15,302 nt of DNA. It comes from Flavobacteriaceae bacterium. Lineage in GTDB: Bacteria > Bacteroidota > Bacteroidia > Flavobacteriales > Flavobacteriaceae. Both the position numbers and the translations under genes were made by a program. Below are positions 1 to 8,039 of the stretch, piece by piece (positions within the stretch are counted from its first letter, which is position 1; the number at the start of each line of letters is the position of its first letter). The stretch is from contig CATEMS010000304.1 of assembly GCA_949507465.1 (NCBI GenBank), positions 1 to 15,302 of the forward strand, read 5' to 3'. The notes beneath the pieces were generated by a model that did no database searches, had not been told where the DNA came from, and was given only the letters and a program-made list of their open reading frames with translations.

Positions 1-13
1 GTGATTTGTGTAA

Positions 14-1147
14 CTAATATCTGGCGTTATTCAAGGATAGTATTGCAAGCTCTTTTCCAATATTGCTGCCAATGGCCACACCCATTCCTCCCAAACGTAC
101 TGCGCAACAAACATTGGGATGAATTTGTTTTACTATAGGTGTTTTTTTGCTTCCAACACCCATAGTACCGCTCCAACGAGTATCTACCTCAAAAGGGGTT
201 TGAGGTAATATCATACTCTCTAAAAGTTGTTCTAAGCGTTCTTGTACAATTGGGGTAAGTCCTATTTGAGAGGTGTTTTCTGTTTTAAAATCAAGGTTTC
301 TGCCGCCCCCAAACAAAATTCTGTCATCAATATTTCTGAAATAATAGTATCCGCAATCAAGGTGAAAAGTCCCCTTAATGGCCAGGTTTTTTATGGGTTT
401 TGTAATGAGCACTTGCGCCCTGGCTGGTGCTACATCTTCTTGCAATAGCTCAGCAGCAAAGCCATTGGTGGCAATACATATGTTTTTTGCTTGAACAGAT
501 AACGATCCAAGAGAAAATGATGGTAGTGATAACTCTTTTTGTGTGATGGCTTTCACCAAAGCATTGTTTACAATCAAAATGCCTTTTGACGTCGCCTTTT
601 TGATCAATGCTGTCATCATTTTACCTGTATCGAGTTGACCTTCAAATTTGTTGAAAATAGCTTTAGGAGCTACATTCTCAAAGCCAAAAGGAGTGTCAAC
701 CAAAGCAAATACATTGTCTTTAAAAATTGGGTATAGCAGGGCATTGATTGCATCTAGGTTTTGTAGGCACTGATCAAAATTAGAAGGATCGGACTCTGGA
801 AAAAGCTCGTATCCTCCCAGTTGCTTATATGCTATTTTATGATCTGTGAGAGTTGCTCTTAGGGAGGAAAGCCCTTTGAGACGCTCTGTGATAAGGGCAA
901 CCACCTCGCTTTGAGAGTGTGTCTTTAAATCTTGTACTATTTCTGACATGCTTCCAAAACACGCAAATCCTGCGTTTTTAGTGCTAGCGCCACTGGGCAA
1001 CATCCCTTTTTCAAACACCACAATTTTTGCCCCTGGTTGAAGCTCTGCTAATTCTAAGGCGCAGCTTAGGCCAACAATCCCGCTGCCAATAATAGCAAAG
1101 TCTATATCGGTAAACCATGAGGTGTGTTCCCAGTAGGATAGATTCAT
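14..1147 (-). CDS. FAD-dependent oxidoreductase, DAO family
   Basis: A 377-residue predicted flavoprotein of the D-amino-acid oxidase/glycine oxidase (DAO) superfamily. The sequence shows an N-terminal Rossmann FAD-binding motif GSGIVG (residues 21-26), with an acidic residue (E46) at the end of the second beta strand where the ribose of FAD is normally held. It also shows the motif STKNAGFACFGS (55-66) and a C-terminal GGMGVAIGS (353-361) typical of the flavin-contacting end of DAO proteins. There is no signal peptide, so it should be cytoplasmic. The conserved N-terminal extension beginning MNLSYWE supports the chosen start. The stop TAG lies 13 bases from the window edge, so the gene is complete. 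It is divergent from the large secreted protein at 1212, separated by 64 bases. The substrate (an amine, amino acid or similar) cannot be read from the sequence. Confidence 0.85.
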   Translation of the reverse strand: MNLSYWEHTSWFTDIDFAIIGSGIVGLSCALELAELQPGAKIVVFEKGMLPSGASTKNAGFACFGSMSEIVQDLKTHSQSEVVALITERLKGLSSLRATLTDHKIAYKQLGGYELFPESDPSNFDQCLQNLDAINALLYPIFKDNVFALVDTPFGFENVAPKAIFNKFEGQLDTGKMMTALIKKATSKGILIVNNALVKAITQKELSLPSFSLGSLSVQAKNICIATNGFAAELLQEDVAPARAQVLITKPIKNLAIKGTFHLDCGYYYFRNIDDRILFGGGRNLDFKTENTSQIGLTPIVQERLEQLLESMILPQTPFEVDTRWSGTMGVGSKKTPIVKQIHPNVCCAVRLGGMGVAIGSNIGKELAILSLNNARY

Positions 1148-1211
1148 AAATAGTATTATATTTAAACTTGTGTTTTAGGCTATTAGCTTTTATAAATTTA
1201 ATTACATTCTG

Positions 1212-4200
1212 ATGAAAACCAACTACAGACTATTACTTGTTTTAATTTTATTTTCTTTTGTATCGTTTTCCCAACAACCAGGGGATGAAATTGAAATTCA
1301 AACCATAGAATTTGATGGCTATCCTGTTGGAGAAGGTTGGCTAGCTCCAAGAGAGGGCTTTTTTGATTTTAGCTCTTTGGAAGGGCTTGATTTCGAAAAA
1401 GTGTATATCAAATACAAGCTTAAATGTGACCCAACCCAAAATCCAAATTGTGGCGAGTGGGATTACCTCTCTTATTTAAAAGTGATTGAGCATACAGGTA
1501 AAGGGCTTCATCCAAACTATTATATTGGTGGCAATGGAGGCTTAACACCTGAGAGTTTCTCTTACATGAATAACACCGCTTGGAGCTACTCCCCTCGGTA
1601 TGAACAAAGCATTGTTTTTGACAACCCCTCTTCGCTTTCTGCCTTTCAAATAGGTAATGGAGCTCAAGAAATCCAAGACCCTTTTAACGCCTCTTTAAAT
1701 GATTCTCAAACACAATACCTGTTCAGACAATCTGAGCTTGTGGCCTCTGGCTTAACTCCTGGAGATATTACTGGTATGCAGTTCAATGTTCTTGACGTAG
1801 GTGGAGAGATGCAGCACCTTAGAATTGGCATAAAGGCGACCACACAAAATGAAATACAAGAAAATGAAATAGTCACAGATTTTGTTGAGGTATTTGCCAA
1901 AGATTACGCTTTTAGTGGTACGGGATGGCAACACATTGATTTCCCTTCTTTTTTTAGTTGGGATGGTACATCAAACATCATAGTAGAAGTTGCCTTTACT
2001 GGAAAAGAAGGAGCAAGCCCCGTGTTATTGAGCGGGGAAGCCTACCCCTGGGGCTGTACTTCTCAGGCTTCACAGACAGACTCTTATTTTAATTTTAATG
2101 GGCCAGATAAATTAGGGGTCCCTACCTCAAACCTCACAGACATAGAAAATGAGGTTACCATTTCTTTTTGGTTGAACGGAAATGGAGAACAGCCGCAAAG
2201 CGACAGTGTGCTTGATGTCCATGATCAGGATGGAAATAGGGTGTTAAACATTCATCTGCCGTGGAGCAACCAAAGAGTATATTGGGATGCTGGAGACGCA
2301 ACTGGGTATGACCGCATAGATAAAGAAGTAGATGACACCGACCAGTACAAAGATGTTTGGAATCATTGGGCCTTCACTAAAAATGCAACTACTGGTGTTA
2401 TGAATATATATCTTAACGCAGAGCTATGGCACACAGGATCTGGACTTACAAGGGCTGTGGGAAACATCAATGATTTTAAACTTGGAAGAGGACAATGGAG
2501 TGCCGATAATTTTTATGATGGCAAACTCGATGATTTTCAAATTTGGTCTACAGAACTAGATCAAGCAACCATTGCTAATTGGATGCACAAAGATGTGGAT
2601 GCTTCCCATCCAAACTATTCAGCCCTAAAAGCAAATTACAAGTTTGATCAAATTACCCCAGAATATCAAACCCTTGAAGAAATTTCAAATGAGCAAACCG
2701 CCCTTTACGGAGTTCCGCAATTAAAAAGCTATAACGGCAGTCATTTTAAAAATTTTACCGCGTCTACCACAAGACCTAACGTAAAGTTTAATAGAAATAG
2801 TTCAACATATACTGTAACCTCTGAGCTTGTTGTAGACTCCATCGCCAAAGGAAAAGTGATGGTAGAGAAATACGTGCAATTGGTCCCAGGAGAGGCTCCT
2901 GTTTTAGATGAAACTCTTTATGTGAATCCAACCTATTACAACAATTACCAATACGACTCCAATTTAGTTGCTACAGATTCTACCGCCGTGGCTGCAGATA
3001 ATACGCTTATCCTAGAACAAATAGAATACAATACCACAGTCCCTGGAGAAGAGGTGCTTGTGCCTTGGGAGATTGGTCGTTACATAACTCCCTACGGAAA
3101 TGGGCTTTCATTGGGTGATGATGGTTGGACATGGATTTTTGATGTGACAGATTTTCAACATCTTTTTCAAGGAGACGATGTACACATCAGAGCAGGTAAC
3201 TTTCAAGAACTTCTGGATATGAAGGTGGTTTTCAAAGTGGGGACCCCTGCCAGAGAGTTATTAGGTATTAAGAATCTATATTCTGGAAATTATAGCCTGA
3301 GCAGCTTTGATGATGTGGTGGTAAACACCTCTGTGGAGTTAAATCCAGATGCAGAAATGTTTGCTGTAAAATCTACCCTAACAGGGCATGACTTTGGAAA
3401 CGGCAATAATTGTGGTGAATTTTGCAACAACACCCATAGGGTACTTGTCAATGGTGTGGAACAATACAGCTGGGAAATCATGCAAGAATGTGGTGAAAAC
3501 CCGCTCTATCCTCAAGGAGGAACATGGATGTATGATAGGGCTGGTTGGTGTCCAGGAGCCCCTGCAACTGTTCAAAATTTGGATGTGACTCCTTTTATTA
3601 ATGTTGGGGTAGACACCACAACAGACATAGACTACAATATAGATCAGGATCCTTATGGGAACTATGTTACAGAAATCTTTTTTGTAGAATACGGCGCTCC
3701 AAATTTCACTAATGACGTTTCGTTAGAGGAGATTATTGCCCCCAACATTTTCAAGCTCAACACTAGGTTTAATCCTACTTGTGGAGAGCCTGTCATTAGA
3801 ATAAAAAATAACGGAGAAAACACCTTAGAGTCAGCAACTATAACTTATGGTGTGTCTGGTGAGGCGCCATATACTTTTACCTGGACAGGGTCTTTAGACT
3901 TTTTAGAACAAACCGTGGTTACCCTCCCTGCAATCCAGGTTAGTGATTATTACCAGGGCGTTAATACCTTCCAAGTAAGCCTGAGCCAGCCAAATGGCGC
4001 GCAGGATCAATATGAGTTTAACAACAGTCTTGACTCAGAGTTTGAGCCAGCTCCAATTCATCAAGAGCAAATGGTAGTTCAATTTAAAACCAATAACCGC
4101 CCTTTTGAAAATAGCTACAAAGTGTTTGATACGGCTGGAAATATAATGTTTGAAAGAGATTTTGACGACTCTAACACCACCTATACAGACCTGATTAACC

Positions 4201-4643
4201 TGCCTCCTGGGTGTTACGAGCTAGTAGTATATGATACTGGCGGCGATGGTATGAATAACTGGCCGTCAAACCATGGAAATGGTTTGATTCGATTAAAAAA
4301 CCTGAGCGGTTCTACCATTACCTTTTTAGAGAAATGGTTTGGAGAAACCATAAAATACCGCTTTAGAAATGATGCAGCGCTAAGCACACCAGAGCAGGCA
4401 AACAGTTTGTTTTCTGTGAATCCTAATCCCGCTGATAGCGCCTTTACTGTATCTCTTGTCAACGCTACGACATCTTTTTCTATGGAGATTTTTACAATCA
4501 CAGGGAGCTCTGTTTATCAAAACAAAGACATGGACTCCTCAAATAATAGGGTTGATGTATCTGACTTCAGCAGTGGCGTATATCTAATCTACTTAAAAAC
4601 ACAAGAGGGTCTTACCCAGGTTAAAAAACTAATTGTTAACTAA
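1212..4643 (+). CDS. T9SS-secreted PNGase F-like protein with LamG insertion
   Basis: A 1143-residue exported protein. Residues 1-20 form a signal peptide (cleavage near FSQ/Q). Residues about 28-99 match the start of peptide-N-glycosidase F, including C72, C80 and CGEWDY (80-85). The match resumes at WEIGRYITPYG (619-629) and continues through CGEFC (734-738) to MYDRAGWCPG (773-782). By my recall of PNGase F, catalytic D60 corresponds to D84 and E206 to E736. E118 appears replaced by glycine (near 662). The three disulfides correspond to C72-C80, C734-C738 and C760-C780. Between the halves lie a beta-rich module (about 130-285; WDGTSN at 250-255) and a LamG/concanavalin-like domain (about 290-480). 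After the PNGase fold come a CARDB/Ig-like domain (about 835-945), a beta domain (about 950-1053) and a type A T9SS sorting tail (about 1067-1143, with NPNP and SSGVYLIYL). It is probably a surface or secreted glycan-binding or deglycosylating protein; activity is unproven. A strong terminator follows. Confidence 0.88.
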   Translation: MKTNYRLLLVLILFSFVSFSQQPGDEIEIQTIEFDGYPVGEGWLAPREGFFDFSSLEGLDFEKVYIKYKLKCDPTQNPNCGEWDYLSYLKVIEHTGKGLHPNYYIGGNGGLTPESFSYMNNTAWSYSPRYEQSIVFDNPSSLSAFQIGNGAQEIQDPFNASLNDSQTQYLFRQSELVASGLTPGDITGMQFNVLDVGGEMQHLRIGIKATTQNEIQENEIVTDFVEVFAKDYAFSGTGWQHIDFPSFFSWDGTSNIIVEVAFTGKEGASPVLLSGEAYPWGCTSQASQTDSYFNFNGPDKLGVPTSNLTDIENEVTISFWLNGNGEQPQSDSVLDVHDQDGNRVLNIHLPWSNQRVYWDAGDATGYDRIDKEVDDTDQYKDVWNHWAFTKNATTGVMNIYLNAELWHTGSGLTRAVGNINDFKLGRGQWSADNFYDGKLDDFQIWSTELDQATIANWMHKDVDASHPNYSALKANYKFDQITPEYQTLEEISNEQTALYGVPQLKSYNGSHFKNFTASTTRPNVKFNRNSSTYTVTSELVVDSIAKGKVMVEKYVQLVPGEAPVLDETLYVNPTYYNNYQYDSNLVATDSTAVAADNTLILEQIEYNTTVPGEEVLVPWEIGRYITPYGNGLSLGDDGWTWIFDVTDFQHLFQGDDVHIRAGNFQELLDMKVVFKVGTPARELLGIKNLYSGNYSLSSFDDVVVNTSVELNPDAEMFAVKSTLTGHDFGNGNNCGEFCNNTHRVLVNGVEQYSWEIMQECGENPLYPQGGTWMYDRAGWCPGAPATVQNLDVTPFINVGVDTTTDIDYNIDQDPYGNYVTEIFFVEYGAPNFTNDVSLEEIIAPNIFKLNTRFNPTCGEPVIRIKNNGENTLESATITYGVSGEAPYTFTWTGSLDFLEQTVVTLPAIQVSDYYQGVNTFQVSLSQPNGAQDQYEFNNSLDSEFEPAPIHQEQMVVQFKTNNRPFENSYKVFDTAGNIMFERDFDDSNTTYTDLINLPPGCYELVVYDTGGDGMNNWPSNHGNGLIRLKNLSGSTITFLEKWFGETIKYRFRNDAALSTPEQANSLFSVNPNPADSAFTVSLVNATTSFSMEIFTITGSSVYQNKDMDSSNNRVDVSDFSSGVYLIYLKTQEGLTQVKKLIVN

Positions 4644-4665
4644 TAGTAGGGCTATTGATACCATA

Positions 4666-4698
4666 AAAAAAGTGCTATCTGATAGATAGCACTTTTTT
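4666..4698. terminator. Bidirectional rho-independent terminator
   Basis: A perfect 8-bp stem GTGCTATC/GATAGCAC (4672-4679 with 4685-4692) has a 5-base loop. It is flanked by an A-run on the left and a T-run on the right, so it works on both strands. It lies between the convergent ends of the PNGase F-like gene and accC, 22 bases past the first stop and 17 bases past the second. Confidence 0.92.
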
Positions 4699-4715
4699 GT
4701 ATTATGAGCATTGAT

Positions 4716-6071
4716 TTATTCTTCTTCTTGAGGCTCATTCATTTTCCAGGTATTCATAAATGCGGTTGTATAATTTCCTGAAACATAATCTGGATGGTCC
4801 ATGAGTTGTCTGTGAAACGGAATGGTTGTTTTAATTCCCTCAATAACAAACTCATCTAGGGCGCGTTTCATCTTATTGATTGCTTCCTCGCGTGATTGAG
4901 CCGTTGTAATTAACTTGGCAATCATAGAATCATAGTTTGGTGGTATAGAATATCCTGCATACACATGCGTGTCTAGTCTAACCCCATGACCTCCTGGAGC
5001 ATGAAGTGTAGTAATTTTTCCCGGAGAAGGCCTAAAGTCATTGTAAGGGTCTTCTGCGTTGATACGGCACTCTATTGAGTACAACGATGGAAAGTAGTTT
5101 TTACCAGAAATGGGTACCCCTGCCGCAACAAGAATTTGCTCACGAATCAAATCATGATCAACCACTTGTTCTGTAATAGGATGCTCTACTTGGATACGAG
5201 TATTCATTTCCATGAAATAAAAGTTTCTATGCTTGTCTACTAGAAACTCTACCGTTCCTGCGCCTTCATATTTAATGTATTTTGCGGCTTTTACTGCGGC
5301 TTCACCCATTTTCTCTCTAAGATCATCTGTCATAAAAGGACTTGGGGTTTCTTCGGTCAGTTTTTGGTGACGACGCCGTACTGAACAATCTCTCTCACTA
5401 AGATGACATGCATTTCCTTTACTGTCTCCAATTACTTGTATCTCTATATGACGAGGCTCTTCGATGAGTTTTTCCATGTACATGTCGTCATTCCCAAAGG
5501 CTGCTTTACTCTCTTGTCTGGCAGATTCCCAAGCATCTTGTAGCTCCTCTTCTTTCCAAACAGCGCGCATGCCTTTACCTCCACCCCCTGCGCTAGCTTT
5601 TAGCATCACAGGATAGCCTGTTTTTTTGGCAACTTTAATACATGTTTTAAAATCTGGAATAACCCCTTCACTTCCTGGTACACAAGGCACTCCTGCAGCA
5701 ATCATAGTTGACTTTGCGTTTGCCTTATCACCCATTCTATCAATCATCTCTGGAGTAGCTCCAATAAATTTGATGTTGTGCTCGTCACAAATCTTTGAAA
5801 ATTTTGCGTTTTCGGAAAGAAATCCATACCCCGGATGAATTGCATCTGCATTTGTAATTTCTGCGGCTGCTATAATGTTACTTACCTTTAAGTAGCTTTC
5901 GCTACTTGGAGCTGGGCCAATACATACTGCTTCATCAGCAAATTTTACGTGCAAGCTTTCTTCGTCAGCTTTACTGTAAACAGCTACCGTTTCAATGCCC
6001 ATTTCTTTACAGGTACGGATGATGCGAAGTGCTATTTCACCCCTATTTGCAATTAATATTTTTTTAAACAT
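4716..6071 (-). CDS. accC: Biotin carboxylase subunit of acetyl-CoA carboxylase
   Basis: A 451-residue AccC. It uses ATP and bicarbonate to carboxylate the biotin on AccB, the first half-reaction of malonyl-CoA formation, in the cytoplasm. The length matches E. coli AccC (449). Visible landmarks are the N-terminal ILIANRGEIA (residues 5-14), lysines K117/K120 and K158 around the ATP site, the glycine-rich loop SAGGGGKGM (160-168), HLSERDCS (223-230) and EMNTRIQVEHP (288-298). The catalytic E288, N290, R292, Q294, V295 and E296 fall at the same numbers as in E. coli. It is the last gene of the fabH-accB-accC run, 81 bases after accB, and ends at the terminator at 4666-4698. The carboxyltransferase genes accA and accD are not in the window. 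The related biotin carboxylase domains of pyruvate or propionyl-CoA carboxylase are less likely, given the length and the adjacent short accB. Confidence 0.97.
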   Translation of the reverse strand: MFKKILIANRGEIALRIIRTCKEMGIETVAVYSKADEESLHVKFADEAVCIGPAPSSESYLKVSNIIAAAEITNADAIHPGYGFLSENAKFSKICDEHNIKFIGATPEMIDRMGDKANAKSTMIAAGVPCVPGSEGVIPDFKTCIKVAKKTGYPVMLKASAGGGGKGMRAVWKEEELQDAWESARQESKAAFGNDDMYMEKLIEEPRHIEIQVIGDSKGNACHLSERDCSVRRRHQKLTEETPSPFMTDDLREKMGEAAVKAAKYIKYEGAGTVEFLVDKHRNFYFMEMNTRIQVEHPITEQVVDHDLIREQILVAAGVPISGKNYFPSLYSIECRINAEDPYNDFRPSPGKITTLHAPGGHGVRLDTHVYAGYSIPPNYDSMIAKLITTAQSREEAINKMKRALDEFVIEGIKTTIPFHRQLMDHPDYVSGNYTTAFMNTWKMNEPQEEE

Positions 6072-6101
6072 ATCTCTTTTATTTAAACTTATAACTCACG
6101 A

Positions 6102-6128
6102 CTTTGTTTGCACAAAGGTTGTTACAAC
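6102..6128. promoter_or_regulatory. Two adjacent short dyads between accB and accC
   Basis: The 81-base gap between accB and accC holds a hairpin with a 6-bp stem, CTTTGT-TTGC-ACAAAG (6102-6117), followed at once by an 11-base perfect dyad GTTGT-T-ACAAC (6118-6128). They may form an RNA structure within the accBC transcript or a protein site. No T-run follows in the minus direction, so this is not an ordinary terminator. Function unknown. Confidence 0.3.
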
Positions 6129-6152
6129 GCTATCTAAGATTTTAAATATAAT

Positions 6153-6626
6153 TTATGATGGGTCTACTAAAAATAGTGGTTGATCAAACTCTACAGGAGA
6201 GGCGTCATCTACCAATACCTTGACAATTTTACCAGAGACCTCACTCTCTATTTCATTGAAAAGTTTCATGGCTTCAATAACACAAAGAACATCTCCCTGA
6301 CCAATTACGGTACCAACCTCAACAAACATAGGTTTGTCTGGTGATGGCTTGCGATAAAAAGTGCCAATAATTGGTGATTTTACAGTGATAAGATTTGTGT
6401 CTTCTTTAGGCTCTGAAGGAGTCTCAGCTGCAGGTGCGGCTGGAGTTGGGGCAGCAACAGGAACTGGAGCAGCCACTTGTGGCACTTGCTGGATAAAGGT
6501 AGTTTCGCCTTTGCTGTGGTCTCCTGTTCTAATGGTAATTTTAACTTCTTCGGTTTCAAGTTTTACCTCACTAGCGCCAGATTTGGTTACGAACTTGATT
6601 AAGGTTTGAATGTCTTTTAATTCCAT
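6153..6626 (-). CDS. accB: Biotin carboxyl carrier protein of acetyl-CoA carboxylase
   Basis: A 157-residue AccB, the carrier whose biotinylated lysine moves between AccC and the carboxyltransferase. The N-terminal segment (1-35, starting MELKDIQTLIKF) is the usual AccB oligomerisation region. A proline- and alanine-rich flexible linker spans about 48-75. The C-terminal biotinyl domain (about 80-156) carries the motif EAMKL (118-122), with K121 as the predicted biotinylated lysine and the acidic residues of the conserved 'thumb' region before it. The length equals the E. coli protein closely. It lies 33 bases downstream of fabH and 81 bases upstream of accC on the same strand, so one transcript is likely. 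Nothing is missing or unusual. Confidence 0.97.
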   Translation of the reverse strand: MELKDIQTLIKFVTKSGASEVKLETEEVKITIRTGDHSKGETTFIQQVPQVAAPVPVAAPTPAAPAAETPSEPKEDTNLITVKSPIIGTFYRKPSPDKPMFVEVGTVIGQGDVLCVIEAMKLFNEIESEVSGKIVKVLVDDASPVEFDQPLFLVDPS

Positions 6627-6659
6627 AATATACTTGTTTTTGAATAGGTAATTGTTTTG

Positions 6660-7658
6660 TTATCTTGGATCATAGGCCCATTTTAAATATATAGAACCCC
6701 AGGTAAAGCCTCCGCCAAAAGCGGCGAAGACGATATTGTCTCCTTTTTTTAGTTGATTTTCATAGTCAAACAAACACAAAGGTAGGGTTGCTGAGGTTGT
6801 ATTTCCATACCTGTGAATATTTAACATAACTTTATCTTGTGGCAACTCCATTCTGTTGGAGGTTGCATCAATGATTCGTTTGTTGGCTTGATGCGGCACA
6901 AGCCACTGAATATCATCGCCTTTTAGATTGTTTCTTTTCATGATGTTTTCTGAAACATCTGCCATTTTAGAAACAGCAAATTTAAATACTGTCTTCCCGT
7001 CCTGGTGTACAAAGTGCTGTTTATCTATAATGGTTTGGTTTGATGGAGGCAAAATAGAACCCCCTGCGTCTATTTTAAGGCTTTCTCTTCCCACACCGTC
7101 AGAGCGTAATATTTCGTCTTGAACGCCAAGACCCTCGTGGTTGGGTTCAAACAAAACGGCTCCAGCACCATCTCCAAAGATAATACATGTGGTGCGATCT
7201 GAATAATCTACAATGGAGGACATTTTATCGGCTCCGATGAGCAGTACTTTTTTATACCTGCCAGACTCTATATACTTGGCTGCTGTAGACATTCCAAAAA
7301 GAAAACTTGAACAAGCAGCAGCTAAATCATAAGAAAAAGCATTTACTGCTCCAATTTTTGTGGCCACATAAGCTCCTGTTGAGGCTACTGGCATATCGGG
7401 TGTGGCGGTTGCCATGATCACCAAGTCTATGTCTTGTGGGTTGGTTTGATTTTTAGAAAGTAAATCTTGGGCTGCTTTGATGGCCATAAAAGAGGTTCCT
7501 TTCCCCTTTTGTTTTAAAATACGCCGTTGTTTGATTCCTGTTCTTGAGGTAATCCAATCGTCGTTGGTTTCTACCATTGTTGCTAGAATATCGTTTGTTA
7601 AAACATACTCAGGAACATAGCCTCCAACAGCAGTGATTGCAGCAGTAATGGTACTCAT
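6660..7658 (-). CDS. fabH: Beta-ketoacyl-ACP synthase III
   Basis: A 332-residue FabH. It condenses acetyl-CoA (or a branched primer) with malonyl-ACP to start type II fatty-acid synthesis. The Cys-His-Asn triad is visible: C116 in AAACSSFLFG, H256 in VPHQAN and N286 in GNTTSA. The glycine-rich C-terminal FAAFGGGFTWG (311-321) is also typical. The length is slightly above E. coli FabH (317). It is the first gene of fabH-accB-accC, so chain initiation and malonyl-CoA supply are made together. The 174-base gap upstream contains the terminator of rpmF, so fabH must have its own promoter. I did not find a convincing TAnnTTTG element for it. Flavobacteria make iso-branched fatty acids, so this enzyme probably accepts branched-chain CoA primers; that is inference from the taxon. 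Confidence 0.96.
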   Translation of the reverse strand: MSTITAAITAVGGYVPEYVLTNDILATMVETNDDWITSRTGIKQRRILKQKGKGTSFMAIKAAQDLLSKNQTNPQDIDLVIMATATPDMPVASTGAYVATKIGAVNAFSYDLAAACSSFLFGMSTAAKYIESGRYKKVLLIGADKMSSIVDYSDRTTCIIFGDGAGAVLFEPNHEGLGVQDEILRSDGVGRESLKIDAGGSILPPSNQTIIDKQHFVHQDGKTVFKFAVSKMADVSENIMKRNNLKGDDIQWLVPHQANKRIIDATSNRMELPQDKVMLNIHRYGNTTSATLPLCLFDYENQLKKGDNIVFAAFGGGFTWGSIYLKWAYDPR

Positions 7659-7784
7659 AGAATTTATTTAAATCCAGTGATGAGGGTTAGATTTTGTTTA
7701 AAAAGCTTGAAAAATAATGAAATTTAATCAAAATAAAGACTTTTTTTGATTTTTTGATTTTCACTTATCGCTTAGAAAACAAAA

Positions 7785-7807
7785 AACTCTCACAGGGTGT
7801 GAGAGTT
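7785..7807 (-). terminator. Rho-independent terminator after rpmF
   Basis: A 9-bp stem AACTCTCAC/GTGAGAGTT (7785-7793 with 7799-7807) has a 5-base loop. Read on the minus strand it is followed by a T-run (the A-run at 7781-7786 on the plus strand). It lies 25 bases past the rpmF stop and before fabH, so it ends the yceD-rpmF transcript. Confidence 0.85.
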
Positions 7808-7832
7808 AGGGATGTCCTAATTTTTTAAAGCC

Positions 7833-8030
7833 TTATGCTTCTACCTCTTCTACGGCATCAATAACAACTTGACCACGGTAGTAGAGCTTACCTTCATGCC
7901 AGTGTGCTCTGTGGTATAGGTGTGATTCTCCGGTTGTTGGGTCTGTTGCAATTTGCGGTGCAACTGCTTTGTAATGTGTTCTTCTTTTGTCTCTTCTAGT
8001 TTTGGAGATTTTTCTTTTAGGATGTGCCAT
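7833..8030 (-). CDS. rpmF: 50S ribosomal protein L32, zinc-free type
   Basis: A 65-residue bL32 of the large ribosomal subunit. The basic N-terminus MAHPKRKISKTRRDKRRTH (1-19) is diagnostic for bacterial L32, and HLYHRAHWHEGKLYYRG (37-53) resembles flavobacterial versions. Many L32 proteins carry a four-cysteine zinc ribbon from about residue 30. This protein has no cysteine at all (ATDPTTGE at 28-35 where CPxCG would be expected), so it should not bind zinc that way. The gene sits 9 bases after yceD on the same strand, the usual yceD-rpmF pair, and is followed by a strong terminator. Expression should come from the promoter at 8633-8660. Confidence 0.96.
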   Translation of the reverse strand: MAHPKRKISKTRRDKRRTHYKAVAPQIATDPTTGESHLYHRAHWHEGKLYYRGQVVIDAVEEVEA

Positions 8031-8039
8031 TACGTTCTG

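Noticed and set aside
1168..1200. A TTG (1168-1170) and TAAATTTA (1193-1200) before the PNGase F-like gene.
   Set aside because: The spacer is 22 bases, the last base of the -7 element is wrong, and the leader would be only about 6 bases in very AT-rich DNA. It is too weak to call a promoter.
3290..3588. Several reading frames of 60-70 codons on both strands inside the PNGase F-like gene.
   Set aside because: They lie wholly within a well-supported coding gene, overlap one another, and have no recognisable features.
7741..7762. T-runs separated by GA upstream of fabH, possibly a repeat element or regulator site.
   Set aside because: This is a low-complexity run without symmetry; it could be simple AT bias.
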